A stretch of DNA of 54,801 nucleotides, from NCBI GenBank assembly GCA_013360945.1, contig JABWAQ010000039.1, forward strand, positions 1 through 54,801, given 5' to 3'. The notes below the pieces were generated by a model, which worked only from the letters and a program-made list of their open reading frames with translations, had not been told where the DNA came from and made no database searches. Origin of the DNA: Candidatus Brocadia sp. GTDB taxonomy: Bacteria > Planctomycetota > Brocadiia > Brocadiales > Brocadiaceae. The position numbers and the translations under genes are program-made. Position 1 is the first letter of the stretch, and every line of letters starts with the position of its first letter. Below, piece by piece: positions 9,031 to 17,367 of this stretch.

Positions 9031-10110
9031 TTACGGTGATACTCCCTCGTCTTCCCCACCCGTTTTAACATGTTCTGCAGATTCCAGATTTGTCGTATTT
9101 GAATCGCCAGAAGGTTTTTTGTTCGATTCGGTCACTTCTGTTAATCCTGCAACGCCATCCTTCTGCCTTTCTTCAAATTCAGATTCTGTTATAATATCAA
9201 TATCCCATGACGTTAACCTGGATGCAAGACGCACATTTTGCCCCCTTTTGCCAATTGCCAAAGAAAGTTGATCATTCGGTACCACAATGGTTGCAACCTG
9301 ATTCTCCGATGACAAAATAATCCCCGAAACTTCTGCAGGTTTTAGCGCATTAGGCAGTAACACTTCAGGTTCATCACTCCATCTGATAATATCAATCTTC
9401 TCGCCGTTTAATTCATCCACAATATTCTTGATCCGAGACCCGCGCACACCCACACACGCGCCAACACAATCCACATTCGGATCACTTGAAGCCACGGCAA
9501 TCTTGGTCCTATGACCAGGTTCTCTTGCCAGCGATTTAATTTCAATGGTATTTTCCGCAATTTCAGGCACTTCCAACTCAAAAAGCCTTCGAACAAAATC
9601 AGGATGCGTCCTTGAAAGCGATATCCTTACCCGGGTTCCCACTTTTTTCACATCAATGACAACCGCCCTTACCCGTTCATTGATATTGTAATGTTCACCG
9701 TCAATTTGTTCTGATCTGTGTAAGATTCCTTCTGTCTTAACCAGGTTAACAACCATTGTGGCGCCTTCGAACCTTTGAACCGTACCACTCACAATGGCGC
9801 CTCTTCGGCTAATAAAATCTTCAAATATTACGTCCCGTTCAGCCTCCCGTATCTTCTGGATGATGACCTGTTTCGCGGTTTGTGCGGTAATCCTGCCCAA
9901 TTCGGAAGGATCGATTTTACGATCGCCTTCCATGGCCAGAATCTCTCCGGTATCTCTGTCGATTTGAATAGAAATCGCATCCTGGGATTTAAAATGTTTT
10001 CGGGCAGCAGTAGTTAAAGCAGCCTCTATGCCCTGGAACACAACATCTTTGGCAATCTCTTTATCCCTGTGCAAACTATCTACTAACCGTAGTAAACTTT
10101 CTTTATCCAT
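9031..10110 (-). CDS. nusA: transcription termination/antitermination factor NusA
   Basis: RNA-polymerase-binding factor that controls pausing, termination and antitermination. The 359 residues contain an N-terminal RNAP-binding domain (1-100), S1 domain (about 104-169), KH1 (about 200-265, GVRGSRI at 221-227) and KH2 (about 270-312, IGKRGQN at 286-292). An acidic Ser/Thr-rich tail replaces the extra acidic repeats seen in enterobacteria. Its own ribosome binding site is weak. A 33-codon open frame with a strong Shine-Dalgarno sequence ends 11 nt upstream, so coupling is possible. rimP, which usually precedes nusA, is absent. Confidence 0.97.
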   Translation of the reverse strand: MDKESLLRLVDSLHRDKEIAKDVVFQGIEAALTTAARKHFKSQDAISIQIDRDTGEILAMEGDRKIDPSELGRITAQTAKQVIIQKIREAERDVIFEDFISRRGAIVSGTVQRFEGATMVVNLVKTEGILHRSEQIDGEHYNINERVRAVVIDVKKVGTRVRISLSRTHPDFVRRLFELEVPEIAENTIEIKSLAREPGHRTKIAVASSDPNVDCVGACVGVRGSRIKNIVDELNGEKIDIIRWSDEPEVLLPNALKPAEVSGIILSSENQVATIVVPNDQLSLAIGKRGQNVRLASRLTSWDIDIITESEFEERQKDGVAGLTEVTESNKKPSGDSNTTNLESAEHVKTGGEDEGVSP

Positions 10111-10121
10111 AAATATCTTTT

Positions 10122-10223
10122 CTATCTGGTTCGGTACAACAAGAGCACTGGCAGGAAACCAGTATTTAAAACGAATTTTCCAATCCTTAAAATAAAAAAG
10201 TGGGTTATCCCCACTTTTTGCAA
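10122..10223 (-). CDS. candidate 33-aa leader ORF upstream of nusA
   Basis: On the minus strand a full AAGGAGG (10236-10230) is followed after 6 nt by TTG, which opens a 33-codon frame ending with TAG 11 nt before the nusA ATG. The predicted peptide starts MQKVGITHFFILRIG and is mostly hydrophobic; I recognise no family. Its first codons lie within the inverted repeat at 10195-10219, so ribosomes starting here would melt that hairpin. It may be a leader peptide that senses translation. The Shine-Dalgarno match could instead be coincidental within a structured leader. Confidence 0.35.
   Translation of the reverse strand: MQKVGITHFFILRIGKFVLNTGFLPVLLLYRTR
10195..10219 (-). terminator. terminator-like hairpin in the nusA leader
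   Basis: A perfect 10-bp inverted repeat, AAAAAGTGGG / CCCACTTTTT with a 5-nt loop. On the minus strand it is followed by further T/A-rich sequence, so it has the form of an intrinsic terminator. It sits between the promoter at 10340-10368 and nusA, hence it is probably an attenuator. Hairpins of this general form are common ahead of rimP-nusA operons, but assignment to the rimP-leader RNA class is only a guess. Confidence 0.7.
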
Positions 10224-10254
10224 TCTATGCCTCCTTCTTACCGCTCTTGTATAA

Positions 10255-10308
10255 TCACTCAAAATCTTTTAAGGATAACACATCTATTTTATCCTCATGT
10301 TTCTCCAT
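10255..10308 (-). CDS. possible 17-aa leader peptide
   Basis: In the same leader, ATG at 10308 opens a 17-codon frame ending in TGA (10257-10255), encoding a charged peptide MEKHEDKIDVLSLKDFE. Part of it forms a 7-bp hairpin (10272-10278 with 10289-10295). There is no good Shine-Dalgarno sequence, so translation is unproven. Confidence 0.15.
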   Translation of the reverse strand: MEKHEDKIDVLSLKDFE

Positions 10309-10339
10309 GCTGCTTACCAATTAATAAAACACATTACAA

Positions 10340-10368
10340 AATCTAACAAAAAACGTTAATATTGTCAA
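10340..10368 (-). promoter_or_regulatory. sigma70-type promoter of the nusA operon
   Basis: On the minus strand a perfect TTGACA (10368-10363) and TAGATT (10345-10340) are separated by 17 nt. Transcription would start near 10333, giving a leader of roughly 220 nt before nusA. Confidence 0.8.
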
Positions 10369-10439
10369 GTTGTTTTTATGATGCGGTTATTTGTTTTAAC
10401 TCGATGCAAGAACATGCTTAATTACTACTTAAAATCTCT

Positions 10440-10468
10440 TTGATATTCAAAATTTATTTTGCTAATAT
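10440..10468 (+). promoter_or_regulatory. sigma70-type promoter of trpG/pyrF
   Basis: TTGATA (10440-10445) and TAATAT (10463-10468) with a 17-nt spacer lie 27 nt before the trpG ATG. The leader is short and has no sign of tryptophan-codon attenuation. Confidence 0.7.
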
Positions 10469-10495
10469 TTGTGAAAAGGAAATAATATTATAATT

Positions 10496-11059
10496 ATGGT
10501 AATCATTATCGACAATTACGACTCCTTCACCTATAATCTCGTACAACAAATAGGCGCTTTTGGCGCGCGGATGGAAGTCTTTAGAAATGATAAGGTTAAC
10601 CTCAATGAAATAGAAAGAAAAAAGCCAGACCATATTATCATATCGCCTGGGCCTTGTACTCCTAAAGAGGCAGGCATTTCTAATGACATCATAAAACAGT
10701 TTTCCGGTAAGATACCCATCCTTGGTGTTTGTCTTGGTCACCAGTGTATTGCTTACGTATATGGGGCAGAAGTAATCCGCGCACGAAGACTTATGCATGG
10801 CAAGACTTCCATGATCAAACACGACGACAAAACCATCTACAAAGGGCTTTCCAACCCATTTGAAGCGACACGGTATCATTCTCTTATTGTTAAAGAAGAC
10901 ACCCTGCCGGACTGCCTGGAGGTTACGGCCAGGGCAGACGATGACGAAATTATGGGTATTCGTCATAAGGAATATCCTTTAGAGGGGGTTCAGTTCCATC
11001 CTGAAGCCTTTTTAACTGAAGAAGGTCCAAAGCTTCTTAAAAATTTTCTGGCACTCTAG
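10496..11059 (+). CDS. trpG: anthranilate/aminodeoxychorismate synthase glutaminase subunit
   Basis: Class I glutamine amidotransferase of 187 residues that supplies ammonia from glutamine to anthranilate synthase (TrpE) and/or aminodeoxychorismate synthase (PabB). N-terminal IIIDNYDSFTYNLVQ is diagnostic. The oxyanion region reads SPGPCTPKEAG, nucleophile Cys79 lies in GVCLGHQ, and the His/Glu pair lies in QFHPEAF. No trpE or pabB is adjacent, so the sequence cannot decide between tryptophan and folate roles; one amphibolic subunit may serve both. AAAGGA lies about 16 nt upstream of the start codon. pyrF follows after 37 nt. Confidence 0.93.
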   Translation: MVIIIDNYDSFTYNLVQQIGAFGARMEVFRNDKVNLNEIERKKPDHIIISPGPCTPKEAGISNDIIKQFSGKIPILGVCLGHQCIAYVYGAEVIRARRLMHGKTSMIKHDDKTIYKGLSNPFEATRYHSLIVKEDTLPDCLEVTARADDDEIMGIRHKEYPLEGVQFHPEAFLTEEGPKLLKNFLAL

Positions 11060-11096
11060 TCAATCAAACAGCATCTAAAAGTTAAGGAAGCCAAAT

Positions 11097-12056
11097 TTGG
11101 ATGAAGTACCTGCTGTCAGAGAAAATTTCGCCGACCAGCTTATCGCTGCCATCAAAAGAAAAAATAGCTGCGTAGTTGTCGGTCTAGATCCTCACTTTAA
11201 ACTTATTCCCGATGCCATTAAACAAAAGTTCTCCACCTTTCAAAGACAGAACCTTGAATATGCAGCGCGTATCATCCTGGAATTTAACCTGCAGGTTATC
11301 GACCTCATCGCACCGCTGGCAGGTGTCGTCAAACCACAAATTGCATTTTACGAACTGTATGGATGGTGGGGTATCTGGGCTTATGCAGAAACCATTAAAT
11401 ATGCCAGACAAAAGGGGTTGCTGGTAATCGGCGATGTGAAAAGGGGCGACGTTCCCAGCACGGCTGAGGCATACGCCGATGCCCACATCGGAGAGGTACA
11501 CATAGATAATATCGTTGAAACCCCATTCGCCGCAGACGCCGTTACCGTTAATCCATACCTGGGGGCCGACAGCTTACTCCCTTTTCTGCAGACAGCGAAA
11601 AAACAGAATAAGGGCATATTTGTCCTTGTTAAAACGTCAAATCCAGGCTCTGGCGAATTTCAAGACCTGATGTGCGGTGGGAAAAAACTCCATGAAACCA
11701 TCGCTGAAAAGACTCATGCATGGGGAAAGGACTTAATGGGCAAACAGGGATACAGCGCAGTTGGGGCTGTAGTGGGGGCTACGTTTTCCCATGAGATATC
11801 GACATTGCGAAAAATTATGCCTGCGGCTTACTTCCTTGTACCCGGTTATGGCGCCCAGGGCGCTACAGCAAAGGATATCGCACATTGTTTTAACCCGGAT
11901 GGCCTGGGGGCCATTATCAATGCCTCCCGTTCCATTCTCTATGCCTACACTTTTTCTCACTGGAGGGAAAAATACGGCGTGAAAGGATGGAAAGATGCCA
12001 CCCGGGAAGCGGTACTGAAGATGAATGAAGAAATAAGAAAAATTGTAATAAATTAG
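11097..12056 (+). CDS. pyrF: orotidine 5'-phosphate decarboxylase, type 2
   Basis: Last step of UMP synthesis, decarboxylation of OMP. The 319 residues and the pattern VVGLDPHF ... VIGDVKRGDVPSTAEAYADAH (catalytic Lys/Asp cluster) ... NPYLGADSLLPFL mark the longer type 2 family found in mycobacteria and myxobacteria rather than the short E. coli type. The start appears to be TTG at 11097 with AAGGAAG 7-8 nt upstream; the nearby ATG at 11101 is out of frame. It is probably co-transcribed with trpG. Confidence 0.92.
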   Translation: MDEVPAVRENFADQLIAAIKRKNSCVVVGLDPHFKLIPDAIKQKFSTFQRQNLEYAARIILEFNLQVIDLIAPLAGVVKPQIAFYELYGWWGIWAYAETIKYARQKGLLVIGDVKRGDVPSTAEAYADAHIGEVHIDNIVETPFAADAVTVNPYLGADSLLPFLQTAKKQNKGIFVLVKTSNPGSGEFQDLMCGGKKLHETIAEKTHAWGKDLMGKQGYSAVGAVVGATFSHEISTLRKIMPAAYFLVPGYGAQGATAKDIAHCFNPDGLGAIINASRSILYAYTFSHWREKYGVKGWKDATREAVLKMNEEIRKIVIN

Positions 12057-12091
12057 GTTTGATTTTAAAAGGCAAACCCCAACCTAATTTA
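12049..12091 (+). terminator. hairpin at the end of pyrF
   Basis: An 11-bp perfect inverted repeat (12049-12059 with 12081-12091) overlaps the pyrF stop codon and ends in an AT-rich arm. It lacks a long T run, so its efficiency as an intrinsic terminator is uncertain. Confidence 0.45.
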
Positions 12092-12144
12092 ACCTTATCA
12101 CCCAAAAACACCGCAAACTCCTCTCGGACCGACCCTGGCCATTC

Positions 12145-12508
12145 ATGGCCTTCGTCCAAAAACTCTCCCTCCTCATGTGGCGCAAAGGCTACATCTCGGC
12201 ATTTCCGCCCCATGAATTTGAAACACTGAAAAATGCTATCACCACATCTCTGCTCTCAACGAATCTCTGCTTACCAGCGTCTTCCTCATGGCCTCAGAAA
12301 AAACCTCCGAAGGCTATTTCCGTTTCCTCTGCCCGCTCTGCTCCGATTTTCACACCGCTACCAACCCAAAAACCAATCTCACCAGGTGCTTCCGTTGCAA
12401 AAAAACTTCAACACCATCGACATCGTTATGTTCGATTACAACTCCTCTTTCCTTGACGCCGTCCATCTCCTCAAAATGATTTTACCTCGCTTTCAAAATA
12501 CCACTTAA
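12145..12508 (+). pseudogene. frameshifted CHC2-type zinc-finger (primase-like) remnant
   Basis: Three overlapping frames join into one recognisable protein. The first reads GYISAFPPHEFETLK, the second HHISALNESLLTSVFLMASEKTSEGYFRFLCPLCSDFHTATNPKT.., ending in CFRCKK, and the third NFNTIDIVMFDYNSSFLDAVHLLKMIL. The CPLC...CFRC pairs form a zinc ribbon like the CHC2 finger of DnaG-type primases, and the segment after it resembles the region that follows that finger. One shift lies near 12235 and another falls in the seven-A run near 12405. It is most likely debris of a mobile-element or plasmid primase-like gene. Sequencing error at the A run cannot be excluded, but two shifts argue for real decay. 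Confidence 0.65.
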
Positions 12509-12813
12509 TCTGAGAATCTCTGAGTCATTTATTGTGGGGCTTAGCAGTTAAACCTTCCTCATCCCGATTCCATTCTCAGTTAAGTTTTTAACTGACGAAC
12601 CCAAACTAAAATATTTTCGCTGAATAGTTACTAAAGGTCTGGACAATATTTCGATGATGAGGGAAAGAGAGAAATAAATTGACGGAAATAAATATAGGTG
12701 CTATTATAAATTTTTATAAGGAACTTCCTAGTTTGGGAATACTCATTACCAGCCAATTTAAATCATCTCTATTTTCTAACTTTAGCAGGTTTGTAATATA
12801 CCCACTGGTAATA

Positions 12814-13500
12814 ATGGAAAAAATTACTTATAACCTAATTTTAAAGAACGGTAAAGAATACGCGTTTGAGGTTGACATTGACAGACCGGATCACACGGAA
12901 AAGACAAATAATGAGATCCACGCCTTCTGGACAAAACTAGATTACCACCAGTGCAGTAATTGTCCACTTCAGATATTGAGTCATACGCATTGCCCAGTTG
13001 CGCTGGATATTGAAGAAATTGCCAGGAAATTTGAAGATATCGCTTCCATCGAACAAGCCAATGTTTGGGTACACTCGAAAAACCGCTCGTACTTTAAAAA
13101 CTGTGATGTACAAGAGGCATTAAAATCACTCTTCGGGCTTAGTATGGCTTCGGGTTGCTGCCCTATTCTCTCCCGGCTGAAACCACTCGTTTACTTCCAT
13201 CTCCCGTTTGCCAGTCAGGATGAGACCCTCCATCATTTGGTGGGCATGTATCTTATCAAGCAGTATTTAATCCATCGTGAGGGGAAAACCGATCCTGATT
13301 GGGATTTGAAGGGTATTGAAAAATTGTATGAAGAACTGGAAACGGTTAATGTTCATCTCATGGAGCGTCTTCGGAATGCATCAAAGAAGGATGCAAATGC
13401 TAATGCCTTTTACATATTCGTAACATTAACGAGCCTTATTGTAATGAATATCAAAACAATGCTTGGGGTGTTTGAGCCTATCGTACGAAAAGGCTTATAA
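12814..13500 (+). CDS. unrecognised Cys-containing protein (possibly DUF6901-like)
   Basis: 228 residues from the ATG at 12814, where a typical beta strand begins (ITYNLILKNGKEYAFEVDI). The frame stays open back to a TTG at 12679, but the additional 45 residues look non-conserved. Residues near the middle carry a Cys/His cluster, CSNCPL...SHTHCP, which could bind metal. The C-terminal half is helical with a hydrophobic last segment. I recall similar proteins under DUF6901, but this is uncertain and no function is known. The PilZ gene follows after 33 nt, so the two may work together in c-di-GMP signalling. Confidence 0.6.
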   Translation: MEKITYNLILKNGKEYAFEVDIDRPDHTEKTNNEIHAFWTKLDYHQCSNCPLQILSHTHCPVALDIEEIARKFEDIASIEQANVWVHSKNRSYFKNCDVQEALKSLFGLSMASGCCPILSRLKPLVYFHLPFASQDETLHHLVGMYLIKQYLIHREGKTDPDWDLKGIEKLYEELETVNVHLMERLRNASKKDANANAFYIFVTLTSLIVMNIKTMLGVFEPIVRKGL

Positions 13501-13533
13501 AATAAGGAAACACCATTAGATCGTGGGGTAACA

Positions 13534-13896
13534 ATGAGTGGTAATCGTTACTTTAGCCGTATCAAATTTCCGGCTCAGGCTCAAATTGAATTGAATAATA
13601 CAATCCATAAATTAGAATTGTTAGATATCTCTTTACGAGGCGCATTATTACATTCCAGTATTCACATTCCTCTGACCAAAGGGATTTGCTGTCTATTAAA
13701 AATCTATCTTCCTACCTCCGATATTAACTTAACATTCAATGCGGAACTCGTTCATCTTAATAAAAATAATTTGGGGTTTAAATTTTTAGAAGCAGACATA
13801 GACACCATGACTCATCTGAGAAATCTTCTCGGCCATAATGTTGGCAACCATGACCAAATTACCCATGAATTTCATTTCTGGCTGGATTCCGTATGA
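13534..13896 (+). CDS. PilZ-domain protein
   Basis: 120 residues carrying both c-di-GMP-binding signatures of PilZ: RYFSR (R5xxxR9) and DISLRG (D31xSxxG36), followed by the expected beta-barrel strands. A single-domain PilZ protein is usually a cytoplasmic c-di-GMP receptor that acts on a partner. The partner may be the product of the gene 33 nt upstream. Residues after about 100 are not recognised. Confidence 0.82.
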   Translation: MSGNRYFSRIKFPAQAQIELNNTIHKLELLDISLRGALLHSSIHIPLTKGICCLLKIYLPTSDINLTFNAELVHLNKNNLGFKFLEADIDTMTHLRNLLGHNVGNHDQITHEFHFWLDSV

Positions 13897-14253
13897 CACA
13901 GTTGGGGAGCGTTGTACATCGGGCGTCACAGATCCCCAGCGCCAACAAATATCTGAAACCACAGATTTCCAGATTACACAGATAGTTAAAAAAACAACAT
14001 GACAGAAGAACTCAATCCGAGGAATTCCTAAACACTTCAAATAGCTATTGAATGTATCTACTATATGTAGTAAAATTTGCTACGTCATAGTGATAACATC
14101 GCCTCTGTAGAGCGAAGTAGCGCTTCGCTCTGCAGGTTGTATGAAAAAATAGTTTTTTTATACGGGCTCTTTGTCGGAACACCAACGGCTGATAGCCGAT
14201 AGCCAATCGCTAATTTCAGAACATTGGAATTTTAAAATAAGGGAAAAATATTT
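13897..14253. other. intergenic region before leuA
   Basis: No gene seen. It holds an AT-rich tract and the palindrome at 14105-14135. I looked for a leucine-codon leader peptide or a T-box ahead of leuA and saw neither. A segment near 13960-13985 resembles the common 'accacagatt' type of degenerate intergenic filler. Confidence 0.5.
14105..14135. repeat. 13-bp-stem palindrome (GTAGAGCGAAG family)
   Basis: Arms 14105-14117 and 14123-14135 pair over 13 bp with one G-T pair and a 5-nt loop. Related palindromes occur at 36332-36358 and, in part, at about 34721-34743 inside the 5' end of gph. Confidence 0.6.
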
Positions 14254-15771
14254 GTGACCCATAATATCATTATATTTGATACCACCCTGCGGGATGGAGA
14301 ACAGTCGCCAGGCGCCAGTCTGGATATTAACGAAAAAATCCAGATCGCACGGCAATTGACCTTATTGAATGTAAACGTTATTGAGGCTGGATTTCCCGTC
14401 TCATCACCGGGAGACTTTGAATCGGTAAGGAGAATCGCTCAGGAAATCAGGGGAATTTCTGTGGCAGGTCTCGCCCGTGCAGTTGAAAAAGACATCGACA
14501 GCGCAGCCAAAGCGCTTGAAAAAGCTGAAAAACCGCGTATTCACGTCTTTCTTGCCACCTCTGAAATACACCGGAAATATAAACTCCTCAAGGCAAAGGA
14601 GGAGATCATTCATCTGGCTGTTAAAGGGGTTGCGCACGCCTTAAAATATGTGGACGATGTAGAGTTTTCACCGGAAGACGCCTCAAGAACGGAACTTGAT
14701 TTCCTCGCTCAGGTCGTAGAGGCAGTTATCGATGCCGGTGCAAAGACGGTAAATATCCCGGATACGGTAGGCTATGCCGTGCCGGATCACTACGCCGCTA
14801 TTATCCGCGGATTGAAAGAAAACGTGAAAAACATTGATAAGGCAATAATCAGCGTTCATTGTCACAATGACCTCGGTCTTGCCGTGGCTAATTCCCTGGC
14901 CGCCATAAAGGCCGGCGCGCAACAGGTAGAATGCACCGTCAATGGTATTGGAGAACGGGCCGGAAATGCGGCGCTGGAAGAGATCGTAATGGCCATTAAG
15001 ACGCGAAAGGACTTTTACCATTGTTCCACACACATTGTTACCAAAGAGCTGATCGCCACGAGCAGACTGGTAAGCAGTCTGACTGGGTTGCGTGTACAGA
15101 GAAACAAGGCCGTTGTTGGTGAAAACGCATTCGCACACCAATCGGGGGTACATCAGGACGGAGTGATCAAGGAACGGACAACCTATGAAATTATGAGACC
15201 GGAAGACGTCGGATATTTAAAAACCAGACTTGTACTCGGGAAGTTATCAGGGAGGAACGCCTTCAAAACGCGAATTAAGGAATTGGGATACGAATTGTCA
15301 GAAAAAGAATTTGAACGGGCTTTTGCAGAATTTAAACATATTGCTGATAAGAAAAAAGAGGTTTTTGACGAGGATATCGAAGCTATTATCGGCATAGAAA
15401 AGATGGAAGTCCCCAATATCTTTCAATTAGAAAGCTTCAGTATTAGCTGTGGACCGAACGCGGCGCCAACGGCCGGGGTGAGGCTGAAATTGCAGGACGG
15501 CTGCTTTGTAAATAATTCCACACTTGGCGACGGCCCTATCGATGCCCTCTTTAGGGCAATTGATCTCTCAACTGGAATCCCTGGCAAGTTGCAAGATTAT
15601 AACATTCGTGCAGTCACCAGTGGGAAAGACGCAATGGGTGAGGTCCATGTGACAATTGAGGTGGATGGTAAGGCCATAGGGGGTCGTGCGGTAAGTACGG
15701 ATATCATCGAGGCCAGCGCAAAGGCATATTTAAATGCCATCAACAAGGTAGCTGCATTGAAACTCAAGTAG
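14254..15771 (+). CDS. leuA: 2-isopropylmalate synthase
   Basis: First committed step of leucine biosynthesis: acetyl-CoA plus 2-oxoisovalerate. The 505 residues match the full-length form. The TIM-barrel catalytic domain starts [20 protein letters not shown] and has the metal motif [14 protein letters not shown] linker and the C-terminal leucine-binding regulatory domain (about 385-505) are present, so feedback inhibition by leucine is expected. The start is GTG at 14254 with AAGGG about 9 nt upstream. It begins a likely operon with aroDE and aroK. The other leu genes are not in the window. Confidence 0.96.
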   Translation: MTHNIIIFDTTLRDGEQSPGASLDINEKIQIARQLTLLNVNVIEAGFPVSSPGDFESVRRIAQEIRGISVAGLARAVEKDIDSAAKALEKAEKPRIHVFLATSEIHRKYKLLKAKEEIIHLAVKGVAHALKYVDDVEFSPEDASRTELDFLAQVVEAVIDAGAKTVNIPDTVGYAVPDHYAAIIRGLKENVKNIDKAIISVHCHNDLGLAVANSLAAIKAGAQQVECTVNGIGERAGNAALEEIVMAIKTRKDFYHCSTHIVTKELIATSRLVSSLTGLRVQRNKAVVGENAFAHQSGVHQDGVIKERTTYEIMRPEDVGYLKTRLVLGKLSGRNAFKTRIKELGYELSEKEFERAFAEFKHIADKKKEVFDEDIEAIIGIEKMEVPNIFQLESFSISCGPNAAPTAGVRLKLQDGCFVNNSTLGDGPIDALFRAIDLSTGIPGKLQDYNIRAVTSGKDAMGEVHVTIEVDGKAIGGRAVSTDIIEASAKAYLNAINKVAALKLK

Positions 15772-15858
15772 AGGTGTATTGCAATACGCCCCTGCACTGC
15801 TGGAATTTTTCAAAAAACTAAACTACAACAAAAAATCTGATTTTTCTCAGACAAACAC

Positions 15859-17346
15859 ATGATCTGTATCCCCATTATTGCAAATACCATGGATGATGTT
15901 TTGCGTGACATGGCAGAGGCATCACAATTTGCAGATATTATCGAATTACGCCTTGACTACCTGAAAAATCCAGACCTGAGGCGTATCTTGGAAAGGCGCA
16001 CTAAGCCGGTGATTGTTACAAACAGACCGGTCAGGGAAGGTGGCAAGTTCGAGGGAAGTGAAGAAGAAAGGGGCGCACTCCTAAAACTCGCTATCCAGTT
16101 ACAGGCTGATTTCGTCGACGTTGAACACGACAGTATTCAACACATACGCAGGGACACGGTGCATCGTGTCCCTGCAAAAATAATTGTCTCCTATCACAAT
16201 TTCCGTGAAACGCCCGGCAACTTAACTGACACTTATCAGAAACTCAGACAGTGTGGCGCCGATATCGTAAAAATTGTTACTCATGCAAATGATATCACGG
16301 ACAATGTCAAAATATATCGGCTGCTTCAAGCATCTCAGACACCACTAATCTCATTTTGCATGGGTGAGTACGGCATAGTGAGCCGCATCTTGTACAAAAA
16401 ATTTGGCAGTTATCTGACCTTTGCCTCTCTCCGGAAAGGAAAGGAATCTGCCCCCGGACAGATTAGTATTCACGAACTTTTGAATATCTATCAGGCACAA
16501 AAGCAGGATAAACACACGGCAATTTACGGATTAATCGGGAACCCCATCTCTCACAGCATCAGCCCGTTTATTCACAACACCCTCTTTAAAGAGATGAACT
16601 TAAATTGTGCTTACGTTCCTTTCAAGGTAGACAATGTTGGTGATTTTATCGGAGAGTTTAGAGGGTTGGATGTAAAAGGTTACAGTGTAACAATCCCTCA
16701 TAAAGAGTCCGTAATAAATCATCTGGATGCAATAGACCCCATGTCAGAGAAGATCGGCGCAGTAAATACTATTATAAATAAGGATGGCAAGTTAGCCGGT
16801 TATAACACAGACTGTAAGGCGGCCATTCAGGTATTGGAAGACATTCATCAAGTATCTGAAATGGGAATGAAGAATGCTCACTTAAAAAATAAACGCGTCA
16901 CGTTGTTAGGTGCGGGCGGCGCTGCACGTGCCATCGCATTCGGATTACAGGAGTGTGGTGCGCAGGTAACAGTTGCAAGCAGGAATTACGAACGGGCACA
17001 ATCACTGGCCAGAGACGCCGGCTGCTTATCTCAGGAACTCAAAGATTTACCGAAAATTGAAACGGATATCCTGATTAATGCCACCCCTGTGGGCATGTTT
17101 CCAGCGGTCAATGAAACTCCCGTTGATAAGAAGCTACTAAAACCCGGCATGATCGTTTTTGATACTATTTATAATCCTGTAGAGACACGGCTGTTGCGCG
17201 AGGCCAGAGTTCAAGGCTGTAAGATTGTCGGTGGTCTGCCGATGTTTGTTAATCAGGCAGCAGCACAATTTGAGCTGTGGACAGGACTGAAACCATCACT
17301 TGAATTAATCAGGGAAATTGCCTATAAAAAATTAGCCGGGGAGTGA
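15859..17346 (+). CDS. aroDE: bifunctional 3-dehydroquinate dehydratase / shikimate dehydrogenase
   Basis: One 495-residue polypeptide joins two shikimate-pathway steps. Residues about 1-215 are a type I dehydroquinase (IELRLDYL, SYHNF with the catalytic His region, and the Schiff-base Lys in DIVKIVTHAND). Residues from Y223 on are shikimate dehydrogenase (YGLIGNPISHSISP, the Lys in VTIPHKES, the NADP site GAGGAARAI, NATPVGMFP). The same order occurs in plant enzymes and in some bacteria. Fusion may channel 3-dehydroshikimate. It lies 87 nt after leuA and 21 nt before aroK. No frameshift is present and both active sites look intact. Confidence 0.96.
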   Translation: MICIPIIANTMDDVLRDMAEASQFADIIELRLDYLKNPDLRRILERRTKPVIVTNRPVREGGKFEGSEEERGALLKLAIQLQADFVDVEHDSIQHIRRDTVHRVPAKIIVSYHNFRETPGNLTDTYQKLRQCGADIVKIVTHANDITDNVKIYRLLQASQTPLISFCMGEYGIVSRILYKKFGSYLTFASLRKGKESAPGQISIHELLNIYQAQKQDKHTAIYGLIGNPISHSISPFIHNTLFKEMNLNCAYVPFKVDNVGDFIGEFRGLDVKGYSVTIPHKESVINHLDAIDPMSEKIGAVNTIINKDGKLAGYNTDCKAAIQVLEDIHQVSEMGMKNAHLKNKRVTLLGAGGAARAIAFGLQECGAQVTVASRNYERAQSLARDAGCLSQELKDLPKIETDILINATPVGMFPAVNETPVDKKLLKPGMIVFDTIYNPVETRLLREARVQGCKIVGGLPMFVNQAAAQFELWTGLKPSLELIREIAYKKLAGE

Positions 17347-17367
17347 CAGAGATCACTTTTATCAGAA

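Noticed and set aside
10454..10966. 170-codon minus-strand frame opposite trpG
   Set aside because: trpG is certain by its active-site motifs; the opposite frame also covers the trpG promoter and has no family features.
13897..14253. Leucine attenuator or T-box before leuA
   Set aside because: No run of leucine codons, no specifier loop and no terminator/antiterminator pair were visible.
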